From Datura wrightii (taxonomy: Eukaryota; Streptophyta; Magnoliopsida; Solanales; Solanaceae): a stretch of DNA of 64,000 nt. The DNA lies in assembly GCA_035772735.1 (NCBI GenBank), contig JASDFA010000003.1:155819001-155883000 (forward strand), in the 5' to 3' direction. Positions 55,592 through 64,000 of the stretch are shown here, in pieces (position 1 is the first letter of the stretch; each line of letters opens with the position of its first letter). The position numbers and the translations under genes were made by a program. The notes below the pieces were generated by a model. That model worked only from the letters and a program-made list of their open reading frames with translations. It had not been told where the DNA came from and ran no database searches.

Positions 55592-57986
55592 GCAAGAGAC
55601 AAGGAGCTGGTGGACTCATATTTAGATCCTGAAAGACAATTTCATCGTCAACGGAGAGAAGCTCTAGAGAAAAAGCTGCAGTTGCTCAGACAAACAATCA
55701 TGGAGCAACAACAGAATCCACCAGGAGTAAGGGCAATGTTAGTGCCCGAGGAAATGGCAGCCCGGCCGGTTCGCGAGGTGGCAATCCCACATGCTAACAA
55801 TGTCACATCTAGCATCCACAAACCTGAGCCAGGAGGGAGGTTCGAGCTCAAACAAAACATGGTGCAATTGCTGCACACCAGTGGGCAGTTCACAGGTCTC
55901 CCTCATGAGGATCCACAGCAGCATCTCCAAAATTTTTTGGAGATAAGTGACACTTACATCCCCGCTAGAGTGTCATCAGATTATGTCAGGCTTACATTGT
56001 TCCCATTTTCACTATTGGGAGAAGCCAAGAGGTGGTTGAAAGCTGAGCCACCTAATTCTATTACTACGTGGGATGATCTTGCAAGGAAATTCTTTATACA
56101 ATTTTTTCCATCCGGTAAAACAGCAAGACTTAGAAGTCAAATTCTAAGTTTTAAACAGAGAGAGGGAGAAAATCTATATCAGGATTGGGAGAGATTCAAG
56201 TCCATGTTGCGGGATTGTCCACATCATCATCAATCCAATGATGTGCTGGTGCACACTTTTATAGAGAGTTTGGAACCCCACACAAAATCTTGCTAGACTC
56301 AGCAGCTGGGGGACAAGCATTGGAGAAAACTTATGAGGAGCTGTATACCTTGTTAAATCGTATTTCGCAGGGAAATCCGGAGTGGAATGCTGATTCGTCA
56401 AGAGGAGGAACAAGGAAAGCAGCAGGAGTTCTAGAAGTGGATGGTTTTACAGCTATTGCTGCACAGATAGCTGCTTTACAGAATCAACTCAACACCCATT
56501 TCAGTAACATGACAATGCACCAGACTCAAGCCCCAGTGAATGTAGTGCAGCAGATTTGGTGTGAAGTGTGCGGGAGTAGTGAGCACTTAGCTGAGTGTTG
56601 TGGAGCAAATCCTGACTCGGTGAACTTTGTGGGAAATGTACAGAGGAACAACCATCAACAGTATGGCAACAACTACAATTCCAACTGGAGGAATCACCCG
56701 AATTTCTCTTGGGGTAGCAACAACCATCAAGGGAAAAGTTCGAGTTAGGGGGCGCAGAGGAGTCAAGGAGGGCAGTAGAACTATCAAGCACAATATAGAA
56801 ACAACAATGCACCTCCTCCCCCACCATCACCCAGCATTGAGGAGATGTTCAAGACAATGATAGCTAACCAAGCTCAATTGCAGGCTGGCTATGTGAAATT
56901 GGCAGCCGAGGTGAAGAACAACCAGTTAGCTACTAAGGCACTTGAATATCAATTTGGGCAATTTGCTGGAGCCCAAAACACCAGGCCTAGAGGAGGACTT
57001 CCGAGCAACATGGATCCCAACCCCAAGCAGGTGAATGCGGTGACCACAAGGAGTGGTTTGCAGCTTAAAGAGGTGAAACCAGAAAGACCACCTCAACAAT
57101 CGGGAGCTGCAGAAGTTGAGAGGGAGCAAAGTGATGAGAGGGGGAAGAAAAAGGAAGCTGAATAAGATAGACCACCACCCCCGTTCCCTCAAAGATTAAA
57201 GAAACACAAGGAGGAGGCGTGTTTCAAGAAATTCATGGAGGTGCTGAAACAGGTACATATTAACTTACCTCTTGTTGATGTTTTGCAGGGAGTGCCGAAG
57301 TATGCAAAGTACATTAAGGACATTGTGGCGAACAAAAGTCGGTTGACTGAGTATGCTACGGTGGCTCTCACGGAGAAGTGCACTTACCGATACAAAATAG
57401 ATTGCCCACAAAGCTCAAAGATCCTGGGACCTTTACTATACAAATTACAATTGGGCAGAGTATCCGAGCTCGCGGATTATGTGATTTGGGAGCGAGCATT
57501 AATTTGATGCCGTCATCGGTATTCAAGAAGCTGGGTCTAGGGAGTCCCAGACCAACAATAGTGATCTTGCAACTAGCGGATCGGTCCTTAGCCAGACCTG
57601 ATGGTATTGTGGAGGATGTGCTGGTGTAAGTGGGCTCCCTTATCTTCCCGGTAGATTTCGTCATGCTGGATTTTGAGCCAGACGCAGAAGTCCCATTTAT
57701 TTTAGGACGTCCCTTCTTGGCGACTGGGAAAGCGCTGATTGATGTAGCTGCAGGGCAACTAACCATGCGAGCACATGACAAGGTGGAAGTGTTTGATGTA
57801 TACAAGGCCACCAAGCTCCCGACTGTGTACAAGGAACTCTCGGTGATCAACGTGATTGATCGAGCTGATGATGCTCAGATAGTTGAATCACGAGAGTTAT
57901 TGGGAAAACCACCGGAGCGATGTACGCACTACTGGGGTGAGGAAGGTGGTCAAGAGAAAACGTCCGTCACCCTAGAAGATGACTGA
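55592..57986 (+). pseudogene. Gag-protease of H
   Basis: Colinear with the intact ORF of C. It begins without ATG at ARDKELVDSYLDPERQFH. Gag: EDPQQHLQNFLEISD, FPFSLLGEAKRWL, FKSMLRDCPHHHQSNDVLVH. A one-base loss near 56288 shifts the frame. The knuckle CEVCGSSEHLAECCG is intact. Protease: GLCDLGASINLMP and FILGRPFLATG are both present. Stops include changes that look like CAG or CAA to TAG or TAA (near 56777 and 57627), and another shift lies near 57380. The ORF ends 40 bp before a conserved hairpin, where pol would end in a full element. Confidence 0.85.
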
Positions 57987-58025
57987 GCTGAATGACGTCG
58001 AGCCGCGATGGTAAACCAGGCGCTG

Positions 58026-58043
58026 CACGGGAGGCAACCCGTG
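58026..58043 (+). promoter_or_regulatory. Hairpin after the gag-protease ORF of H
   Basis: CACGGG-AGGCAA-CCCGTG, six-pair stem. The copy in C is CTTGGG-AGGCAA-CCCAAG. The GGGAGGCAACCC core is widespread after pol in Athila-type elements. Confidence 0.6.
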
Positions 58044-59302
58044 AAATATTTCTTTGTAAAATGTGAATAGATTTCTTTTTTGATTAACAACAAAATTTTT
58101 AGTTTTTATTTTTATTCTTATTTTTATTTTGAGTGAATCCTATAATTCTAACCAATTTCTTGTCGTAAGATGAATTTCAGGTTGAACGGAGGGCAAACAT
58201 GCAAGGAATCGCAAAGGAAAATACGAGGTATGAAAAATAATAAAAAGTGGTAAAACAGTGAGCCAGGGCGATGGCTCCGTGTCACGGAGGAGGGCCTCCG
58301 CGTTACCCTCCATGACACGTTGAAGGTAATTCTGGAATTTTTACAAATTCCAGAACACCTATGCGATGGCTCCGTGTCACGGAGGGCATGCTCCGCGTTA
58401 CCCTCCATGACACGTTGAGGTGTATATCGCGACGGGTCACACCGGATCACCGGGTGACCCGCGCGAAATTCCCACTTTTTAACCCCGATTCCCCCTCATG
58501 TTTCCTCATTTTTCATACCCTCCGCGACCAACACCCCAAAAAACCCTCACCCCTCAACGTGACACGTACTTAGGCCCATAATTTCATCAAGTTTTCGTCA
58601 TTTCTTCAAATTTAAGGTATGTTCTTCAACTCTATCTTAATTCTTATCGAATTTTTTTGATGTTGAACATGTGATATGAGCAAAACTCGCCCTAAGTAGA
58701 AATTAAGCTTAAATTCAATTGAATTTATTGTTGATTGATGTTCGGAGTGACAGTGTGATTGCTTGAACTCGATAATTACATAGCTTAATCGAATTTTTGA
58801 TAAAATCATAGCTAGGGCTTGACTTTGAGTTTGAAATGGAAAAATTGAGTTGAACTAGGGAAATTTATGCTGGGTTGTACATGTTGGGTGAGATGAGTCG
58901 ATTGTGCTAACTGTACTATGCTAAAAGACCGATAGATTCTCGGGTTAAGGAAATATTGGAAATTGCAAGAAATGGGTGAATTGTATAGGATCATGTAGTT
59001 AAAATTTTCTTTTGTTCTCCTTGCTAAGTGCTGTGGGATAAAATGTTACCGATAGGTAAGGATTGTGGTTAGCTGTACGAAGTCTGAGTAGTACATGGAA
59101 TATATACCGTCGAATTCTTCAAAGGCACTAAGCATATTTGTTATGTTTTGTTGTTTGTTTGTGTAAATAAGTACGATCTTGCCTTAATGTTGCAATTTTG
59201 GCTAAGAACTATGTGTGGGGTAGCCTAGCTTAACCCAACCTTAGTCGAAGCTAATTTTAATTGGCTTAACATTAAACACTTCTGTTTGGTTTGACAGGAA
59301 AA
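58044..59302 (+). other. Non-coding stretch between gag-protease and third ORF of H
   Basis: No gene. It holds a duplicated LTR-promoter-like block (58268-58421), an 8-bp inverted repeat CGGGTCAC/GTGACCCG (58433-58461) and AT-rich DNA up to a splice-acceptor-like TTTGGTTTGACAG just before the third ORF. Confidence 0.65.
58268..58421 (+). repeat. Duplicated 59-bp block of CGTGNCACG palindromes inside H
   Basis: Two near-identical 59-bp copies (58268-58326 and 58363-58421), each with GGCTCCGTGTCACGGAGG and CCATGACACGTTGA. A perfect 11-bp inverted repeat (TTCTGGAATTT / AAATTCCAGAA, 58330-58355) separates them. The motifs otherwise belong to LTR promoters. Confidence 0.7.
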
Positions 59303-60521
59303 ATGGCAAGCAGGCAAGACAAGGGAAAAGGCGCATCAACATCTGGCGCCGGAAGAAAAAGAATCAGACTGGGCACAACAGTCCCAGCAGCACCAGCGGT
59401 TCCTCGCGGCCAACGCCGTCAATACGGAACCAGGTGGGTGACAGAGGAGGGGAAGAAATGGTACGCGAAGCACAAGGAGAGCAAGTACTTCCCCGAGGAA
59501 CACATAGCAAGGGAACCGTTGGCACAGGAGTTCCCCAGGATTGTCCATAGGATCGAAGCAGCTGGGCTAAACTTCATCTTTGAAGAGCCCAAGGAATGCA
59601 ACTTGCACTTGATTCGGGAATTCTACGCCAATTGGAACCCGACTCTCAGAAGTCACACCATCAAAATAAGGGGGCAAATAGTCACTTTTGAGCCCCACCA
59701 CCTCAATGCTATCCTAGGGGCGCGGGACACAGACGCCCATGTGCTTCGACAGCTGAATATCACTCCACCATATGCGGACATCAGACGCACTTTGTGTGGG
59801 ACCCGATCAACATCTCGATGGAGCAGACATAAGGAGAGGGGCTACCATCAGACCTTGCCTTACTCACAGATGAACAGGGAATCCAGGATATGGCTGAAGA
59901 TTGTTTGTCCCTGCCTAATCCTGGGGGTGCATATGATGGATGTAACCCGGGATCGTGTATGCTTGGTGTACGCCCTGATGAAAGGGCTGGAGATCAATGT
60001 GGGGATGGTGATTATCTCCTCCATGAAGAGAGCCCGTTTGCATCAAGGGCACAGATACGAATTTGGTGGACTACTCACCACGTTCCTGAGGGGCCTGGAT
60101 ATTGAGGAAGAGGCCCTTGACTACATCCCGCAGGCTGCGGCGGGCCTTAGATGTCACTAAAACTAAGGCACCCGACACCACCCACAGGCCAGTTCTTACA
60201 CTAGCCGAGAGACATGCTCGGGATGATCAGTACATGGCTCGCATGTACGGGATGCAGATGCTCCAGTTGTGAATAGGAGGGAGGCCGGTAACAGAAGAGG
60301 AGCTGTGGCAGCTCGAGCTAGACTACCCTTTTGGTGAAAATGCCAGGGCTCTATGCCGAGTGGGGCCAGCTTTTGTAGAGCCCACGGATGATGATGTCCC
60401 CATAGATGAGGATGCACATCGTGAGGACTCCGATGTGGAGTCCGATGATGGCGATGGGGGTGATTCAGACATGGGAGATGAGACAGCAGCACTTGATGAA
60501 GAAGTGGAGTATTTTGATTGA
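59303..60521 (+). pseudogene. Third ORF of H (putative plant transposon protein)
   Basis: ATG at 59303 (MASRQDKGKGASTSGAGRKR), a basic head, then RWVTEEGKKWYAKHKESKYF, FIFEEPKECNLHLIREFYAN, IKIRGQIVTFEPHHLNAILG, RIWLKIVCPCLILGVHMMDV and YEFGGLLTTFLRGLDIEEEA. A shift near 60130 leads into RALDVTKTKAPDTTHRPVLT; a TGA stop follows QMLQL; the end is an acidic tail (DSDVESDDGDGGDSDMGDE). This domain recurs after pol in Solanaceae Athila-type elements. A T-rich stretch ending in GACAG directly precedes the ATG, as for a spliced subgenomic message. No signal peptide or membrane helix is evident. Function unknown. Confidence 0.8.
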
Positions 60522-60566
60522 TCAGGGAGTTCCGCCACCCACTTTTTGTGCTATGTTAATTTTTGT

Positions 60567-60605
60567 GAACACTGGGGACAGTGTTCGATATAAGTATGGG
60601 GTGGG
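60567..60605 (+). promoter_or_regulatory. Hairpin (GGGA loop) plus internal polypurine tract of H
   Basis: A perfect 8-bp stem GAACACTG/CAGTGTTC closes a GGGA loop (60567-60586), followed by GATAT and AAGTATGGGGTGGG. It lies 46 bp after the third-ORF stop. Confidence 0.65.
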
Positions 60606-60844
60606 AGTAGTTAGGTGCTGGTTGTGTTGTTGTTTATGTTTTTGTTCTGTTGTCGTGCCTGTGAAAAAATTTTGTGACCCTGTGATTGTGATGTTTCTGT
60701 TTTGTATTGTAATTAATGTGAAGCTGTTGTGTGCCGCTGAATGTTGCTAGCTGATTTTGTAGTGCTGCTGAATGTTGCTAGCTGATTTTGTACATATTTT
60801 TGTTTTATCGAAATGATCGATATTTTTTAAATTTTTTTTCAATT

Positions 60845-60959
60845 CTTGGGTTTCTCGGCGTTTGTTTTCGGTTCTTTTACCGAGAATGGTCCCATTGAAC
60901 CGAAGTCTTAGTTAGTGACCGTTCCCTATGATGGATGGATGACGACTGTCTTAAGGGAA
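60845..60959 (+). promoter_or_regulatory. Conserved folded RNA region in 3' UTR of H
   Basis: TTCTCGG pairs with CCGAGAA, while CGGTTC lying inside that loop pairs with GAACCG beyond it, an interleaved arrangement. Then TTCCCT (60922) pairs with AGGGAA (60954-60959) around a conserved loop. Counterparts are at 5233-5345 and 9016-9172 on the minus strand. Confidence 0.5.
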
Positions 60960-62305
60960 ATGTAGTCGTTAGGAGTAGATTTTTTTCATTTATTTTTCAG
61001 TTGTTTTCTTTTGTGGGTTGCATCCCAAAACCTATAGTTACTTTATGATTGCGGAATTCGGGTTGCGTGTTGTACATGATATTTGAAATACAAAGGTGAT
61101 TCGTATGAAAGCATGCAACTTTGTAAATATATTGAGACACCTAGGCCATAGAGTCGATTCAGTGTGATGGAGGCTTAATGTTTGAATTTTTGTAATTAGC
61201 TGATTGAAGAGTCTATGAATACGCATTGAATTGAGCATGTGCAATAAGTGTGGGGTGAGGTTTTGTTTATTCCATGCTATTATGAAATGTCTAGAACTTG
61301 CCTGATGTGTGTACGAAACAAAATGAGGGACGTGTATTGTAGGAAAGGATGCAGAGATTTCTTTGTTTTCAACCGAAAGTTTCTCTTTTTCATTATCGTA
61401 CCCACCTTGATTGTACACCCTAGTTAGCCCGTTGAGCCTTTAGCCTATTATTTTTTTCTTTTGTCAAAAATGTGTAAACCGAGCTTAACCCCTTCTTTTC
61501 ATTAGCCGTAAAATTTGATCCAAAACTCTTAAGCGCTTAAGAAGAGAAAATAATGTTCCCAAAGTGTCAAAGAGTGAGAATGGTGAGAAGAAAAGAAAAG
61601 CAGAGTGATGAAAGGAAAGAAAAGGTTGAAGGTGCACTTGTTATAAATAAAATATAATGAAGGTGTATGAATAATCTTCGTTATTGAGTCAAGTGTGCTT
61701 AATGAGATGGGTCAAAATAAAGACAGACTTCAAGAATGGGGGGATGAAGGAAGAAACAATGCCTATGAGTTTGATGGGATGTATTGAAAAGGCGCTTAAG
61801 GATGCTAGTGGCTATTATTGGCTAGCCCAATATTTACTAGTTCCGTAGCTTACATTACAACCCGTTAAAGTCCTACGTGATCTCACATCACACTTCCTTA
61901 TATTAGTGGAGTAATACACTAAAGGCAAGCCTATGGTTCGTGGCATGATGCATGTGAATTCTTTTGGGAGAGAGAGTGAAATTGTTTCTATATGCCCCTG
62001 CATGTAATCGTTTGAGTTTATGTGATTAAAAAGGGAAAAATTCTCTTGTGTTGTGAGGGCACATGTTTGATGAGAGATTAAATTTCGTGTCGGATATCTT
62101 GATCAGCTGATTTGCATGAGTTTGCCAATATCAAGAGTCTATTCTTAACTCTAGGAGGTCTTGATGTGTTGAAGGTCATTGCATTGATAGGACCATGCGT
62201 GTTTTCTTGATGATTTGCTGTATTAAATAATCGGTATGACCGTAGCCTGAATTGTTGAACCAAAGTAGCCAGGATGGGGTGTAAAGTGCATGAGGTGTAA
62301 GATTG

Positions 62306-62343
62306 TTGTTCGGGGACGAACAAGGATTTAAGTGTGGGGTAAG
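62306..62343 (+). promoter_or_regulatory. 3' polypurine tract and RGGA hairpin of H
   Basis: TTGTTCG/CGAACAA with GGGA loop (62306-62323), six bases, then AAGTGTGGGGTAAG ending at the base before the 3' LTR. Confidence 0.75.
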
Positions 62344-63763
62344 TGATCTTGGGCAAATTTATATGCCCAAGTGATACTCAAAGTTGTCATTTTAGCCTTG
62401 TTTATCTATCAATGTTTATACATTCTCATGTGATTGATAATAAAATGTGAATTTATACTAACCAACATGATTAGCGTTGTTTTGCAGGTGAAATATAATT
62501 TTGGGAAGCTAAAATGCGTGTTGGGAGAGATTGGGGTTGGACTCGGATGTTAGCAAGGGGAAAAGCATTTGAAGGCACAAAATTAAAGGGGCTTCACGAT
62601 GGAGCCGTGTCACGCTGCCATCGCGGATGCCTTCTTCCTGGATAGGGATTTTTTGCCAAAATCCAGTGAGGGTGCGCGTTGGGGCCGTGGCACGTTGGCC
62701 TAGCCCCACATTGCACGCCGTGCCACATTGGGCCTTATTATTTGGACAGTCAATTTCCAGTAAGGGTCCGCATCAGTGGCGTGTCATGGAGGCAGTGCTC
62801 CGCGATGCACTCCGTGACACGTTGCTTGTTATTCCGGAAAAAATTCCTACTAGTATAAATAGAACACTTAGGTTCATTTTTAAGAATTCTAACTTGGTGG
62901 AGCAATAACGTGGGTTACAGGCAGTTGAGGGGACGAAATTATCAGGGTTTTTCTCTGTCTCCTTCTTCTTTAATTCAATTGCTTGTATGTTTAACACTCA
63001 TTTAACGATGTTTAATCCACAAATGAGTGGCTAATTCCTCTTCTTGCTGAGGTTAAGAACAATTGTATTGAAATGTAATTGTTGATCAATTTGGTTTTTC
63101 ATCTTTTCTTCCATGGTTGTTCTATTGATTCTTGTTCTTACTGCATTAATGTGTGGCCAATGTTAATGTATATCTAAAAAGTCCGGTTTCACTCGAGAGA
63201 GCAAGAAATTGGAAAGTTGTGAATCAATAGGATATGATCTTTTCTTAGTTTGGGAAAATTGAGAATTGATTTACCTTCAGGATAGAAATATACCTGAAAG
63301 TCGTATTAGTCAATTAGGAATCAGTTTTGTATGGCTAGAACATGAATTTCATTTAATCACAGAAATGTAGGTGGACGGTTCATGATTCTTAAGTTGGGTT
63401 AAATACGAGAGTTTTAATCCATTGGCAATAATTCTTGACTAGCAACCGGAGGAAAGATTAACCAAAAATTGTATCGATAATTAATTTCTATACATGTTCA
63501 TTTAGCCTCAGCATGCTCACATTCATAGTTCAGACTCACATTAGATATTCGTTTTAGACATAGCATACAATTAGAAATCAAAATATCAAACTCTTCTTTG
63601 CACTGTTGTCTTCATTTTTAGAGTGAGTATAGTAACACTTAAGTAGTTTGTTACCTTATGCAGTCCCTGTGGGATCGATACTTGGCTTACTTAAGCCACT
63701 TTACTACTTGTTCGACCACGTGCACTTGCGTGTAGTTAAATACCCCAAAGCAGACCGCGAACA
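62344..63763 (+). repeat. 3' LTR of H
   Basis: 1420 bp with TG...CA ends; contains the same promoter motifs and TATA box as the 5' copy (TATAAATAGAACACTTAGG near 62854). Confidence 0.95.
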
Positions 63764-63768
63764 ATACT
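63764..63768 (+). repeat. Target-site duplication of H, right copy
   Basis: ATACT, equal to 54033-54037. Confidence 0.95.
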
Positions 63769-64000
63769 CTCGGAGCGAGGAGGAACATGCTGCTCATTTG
63801 AGGGTGGTGCTACAGACTCTCCAGGATCGCTAATTATATGCTAAATTTAGCAAGTGCGAGTTTTGGTTAAACTCAGTGGTGTTTTTGGGCCATGTGCTAT
63901 CAAGTGAGGGCATATAGGTGGACTCTCAGAAAATAGAAGTGGTGAAGAATTGGCCTAGACCGGTGAATCCTTCAAATATTCAGAGTTTTTTGGGTTTAGC
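63769..64000 (+). pseudogene. RT of G, continuation after H
   Basis: Reads SRSEEEHAAHLRVVLQTLQD, a stop, [20 protein letters not shown], a stop after SSEGI, then VDSQKIEVVKNWPRPVN and IQSFLGL to the window edge. This is the RT palm-to-connection part that follows the catalytic box at 54010-54037. Confidence 0.88.

Larger units (their letters stand above)
60522..62343 (+). other. 3' non-coding region of H
   Basis: No gene. It contains the conserved hairpin/polypurine modules at both ends and a conserved folded region. It is colinear with the 3' regions of A, B and C. Confidence 0.7.
54038..63763 (+). mobile_element. Element H: Athila-type retrotransposon without RT or integrase
   Basis: 9726 bp on the plus strand with two full LTRs, perfect duplication ATACT, a perfect tRNA-Asp primer site and a polypurine tract. 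It encodes gag-protease and, after a 1.3-kb non-coding stretch, the third ORF. No RT, RNase H or integrase sequence is present between 57986 and 59303. LTRs differ at roughly 40 sites by eye, many of them C/T or G/A at CG, so it is older than C. Both ORFs are now interrupted. Confidence 0.92.
49320..64000 (+). mobile_element. Element G: Tekay/Del-like chromovirus, split by H and running off the window
   Basis: Plus-strand Ty3/gypsy element inserted in LINE ORF2. It has a 5' LTR, an exact initiator-Met primer site, gag, protease and RT. At 54037 it is interrupted by element H and resumes at 63769 in the same codon context (N-I-L-I-Y then S-R-S-E-E-E). It continues past the window end in the RT connection. 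Numerous stops. Confidence 0.88.

Overview
The window is plant nuclear DNA, very probably from a Solanaceae species. The evidence is Ty3/gypsy elements with plant-type primer sites (tRNA-Asp and initiator tRNA-Met), a DUF4283/CCHC-type LINE, a tRNA-derived SINE with a Solanaceae-like 3' end, an Ogre-like LTR and one broken LRK10L-type receptor kinase gene with introns. I see no intact host gene. About four fifths of the window is nested retrotransposons, lettered A to H here.

Left block (1-33850). Element A (+) is an old Athila-type element; its 3' internal part is at 1-2396. Its LTR (2397-2522, 27333-28320, 33373-33632) was split by element B (-, 2528-27332, Athila with gag, protease, RT, RNase H, integrase and a third ORF) and by E, a solo Ogre-like LTR (28326-33372, 5-bp duplication CCTAT). 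Element B was itself hit twice: C (-, 6239-13380) is an Athila relative holding one long uninterrupted gag-protease ORF and no pol, and D (-, 19621-27219, duplication AAAAA) is a Tekay/Del-like chromovirus sitting in B's 5' LTR.

Middle (33850-45000). This is AT-rich, mostly non-coding DNA. It holds an orphan pyruvate-kinase exon fragment (35255-35407), a dimeric SINE with a perfect 16-bp duplication (37213-37452), the receptor-kinase pseudogene (37741-40441, minus) with a foldback MITE in its intron, and degenerate minisatellite and transposon-like tracts.

Right block (45028-64000). A decayed L1-type LINE F (+) was hit by chromovirus G (+, from 49320, running off the window). G was then split inside its RT gene by H (+, 54038-63763, duplication ATACT), an Athila element that has gag-protease and the third ORF but no RT or integrase.

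The most interesting signal is non-coding. B, C and H share a set of small hairpins whose stems change in a compensatory way, including a stem / RGGA loop / polypurine module present twice in each element: once after the third-ORF position and once at the 3' LTR. The elements differ in coding content (full pol; gag-pro only; gag-pro plus third ORF) but keep these signals. This fits a family in which pol-less members are copied by a pol-bearing partner. LTRs of both Athila and chromovirus lineages also carry clustered CGTGNCACG palindromes just upstream of a TATA box.
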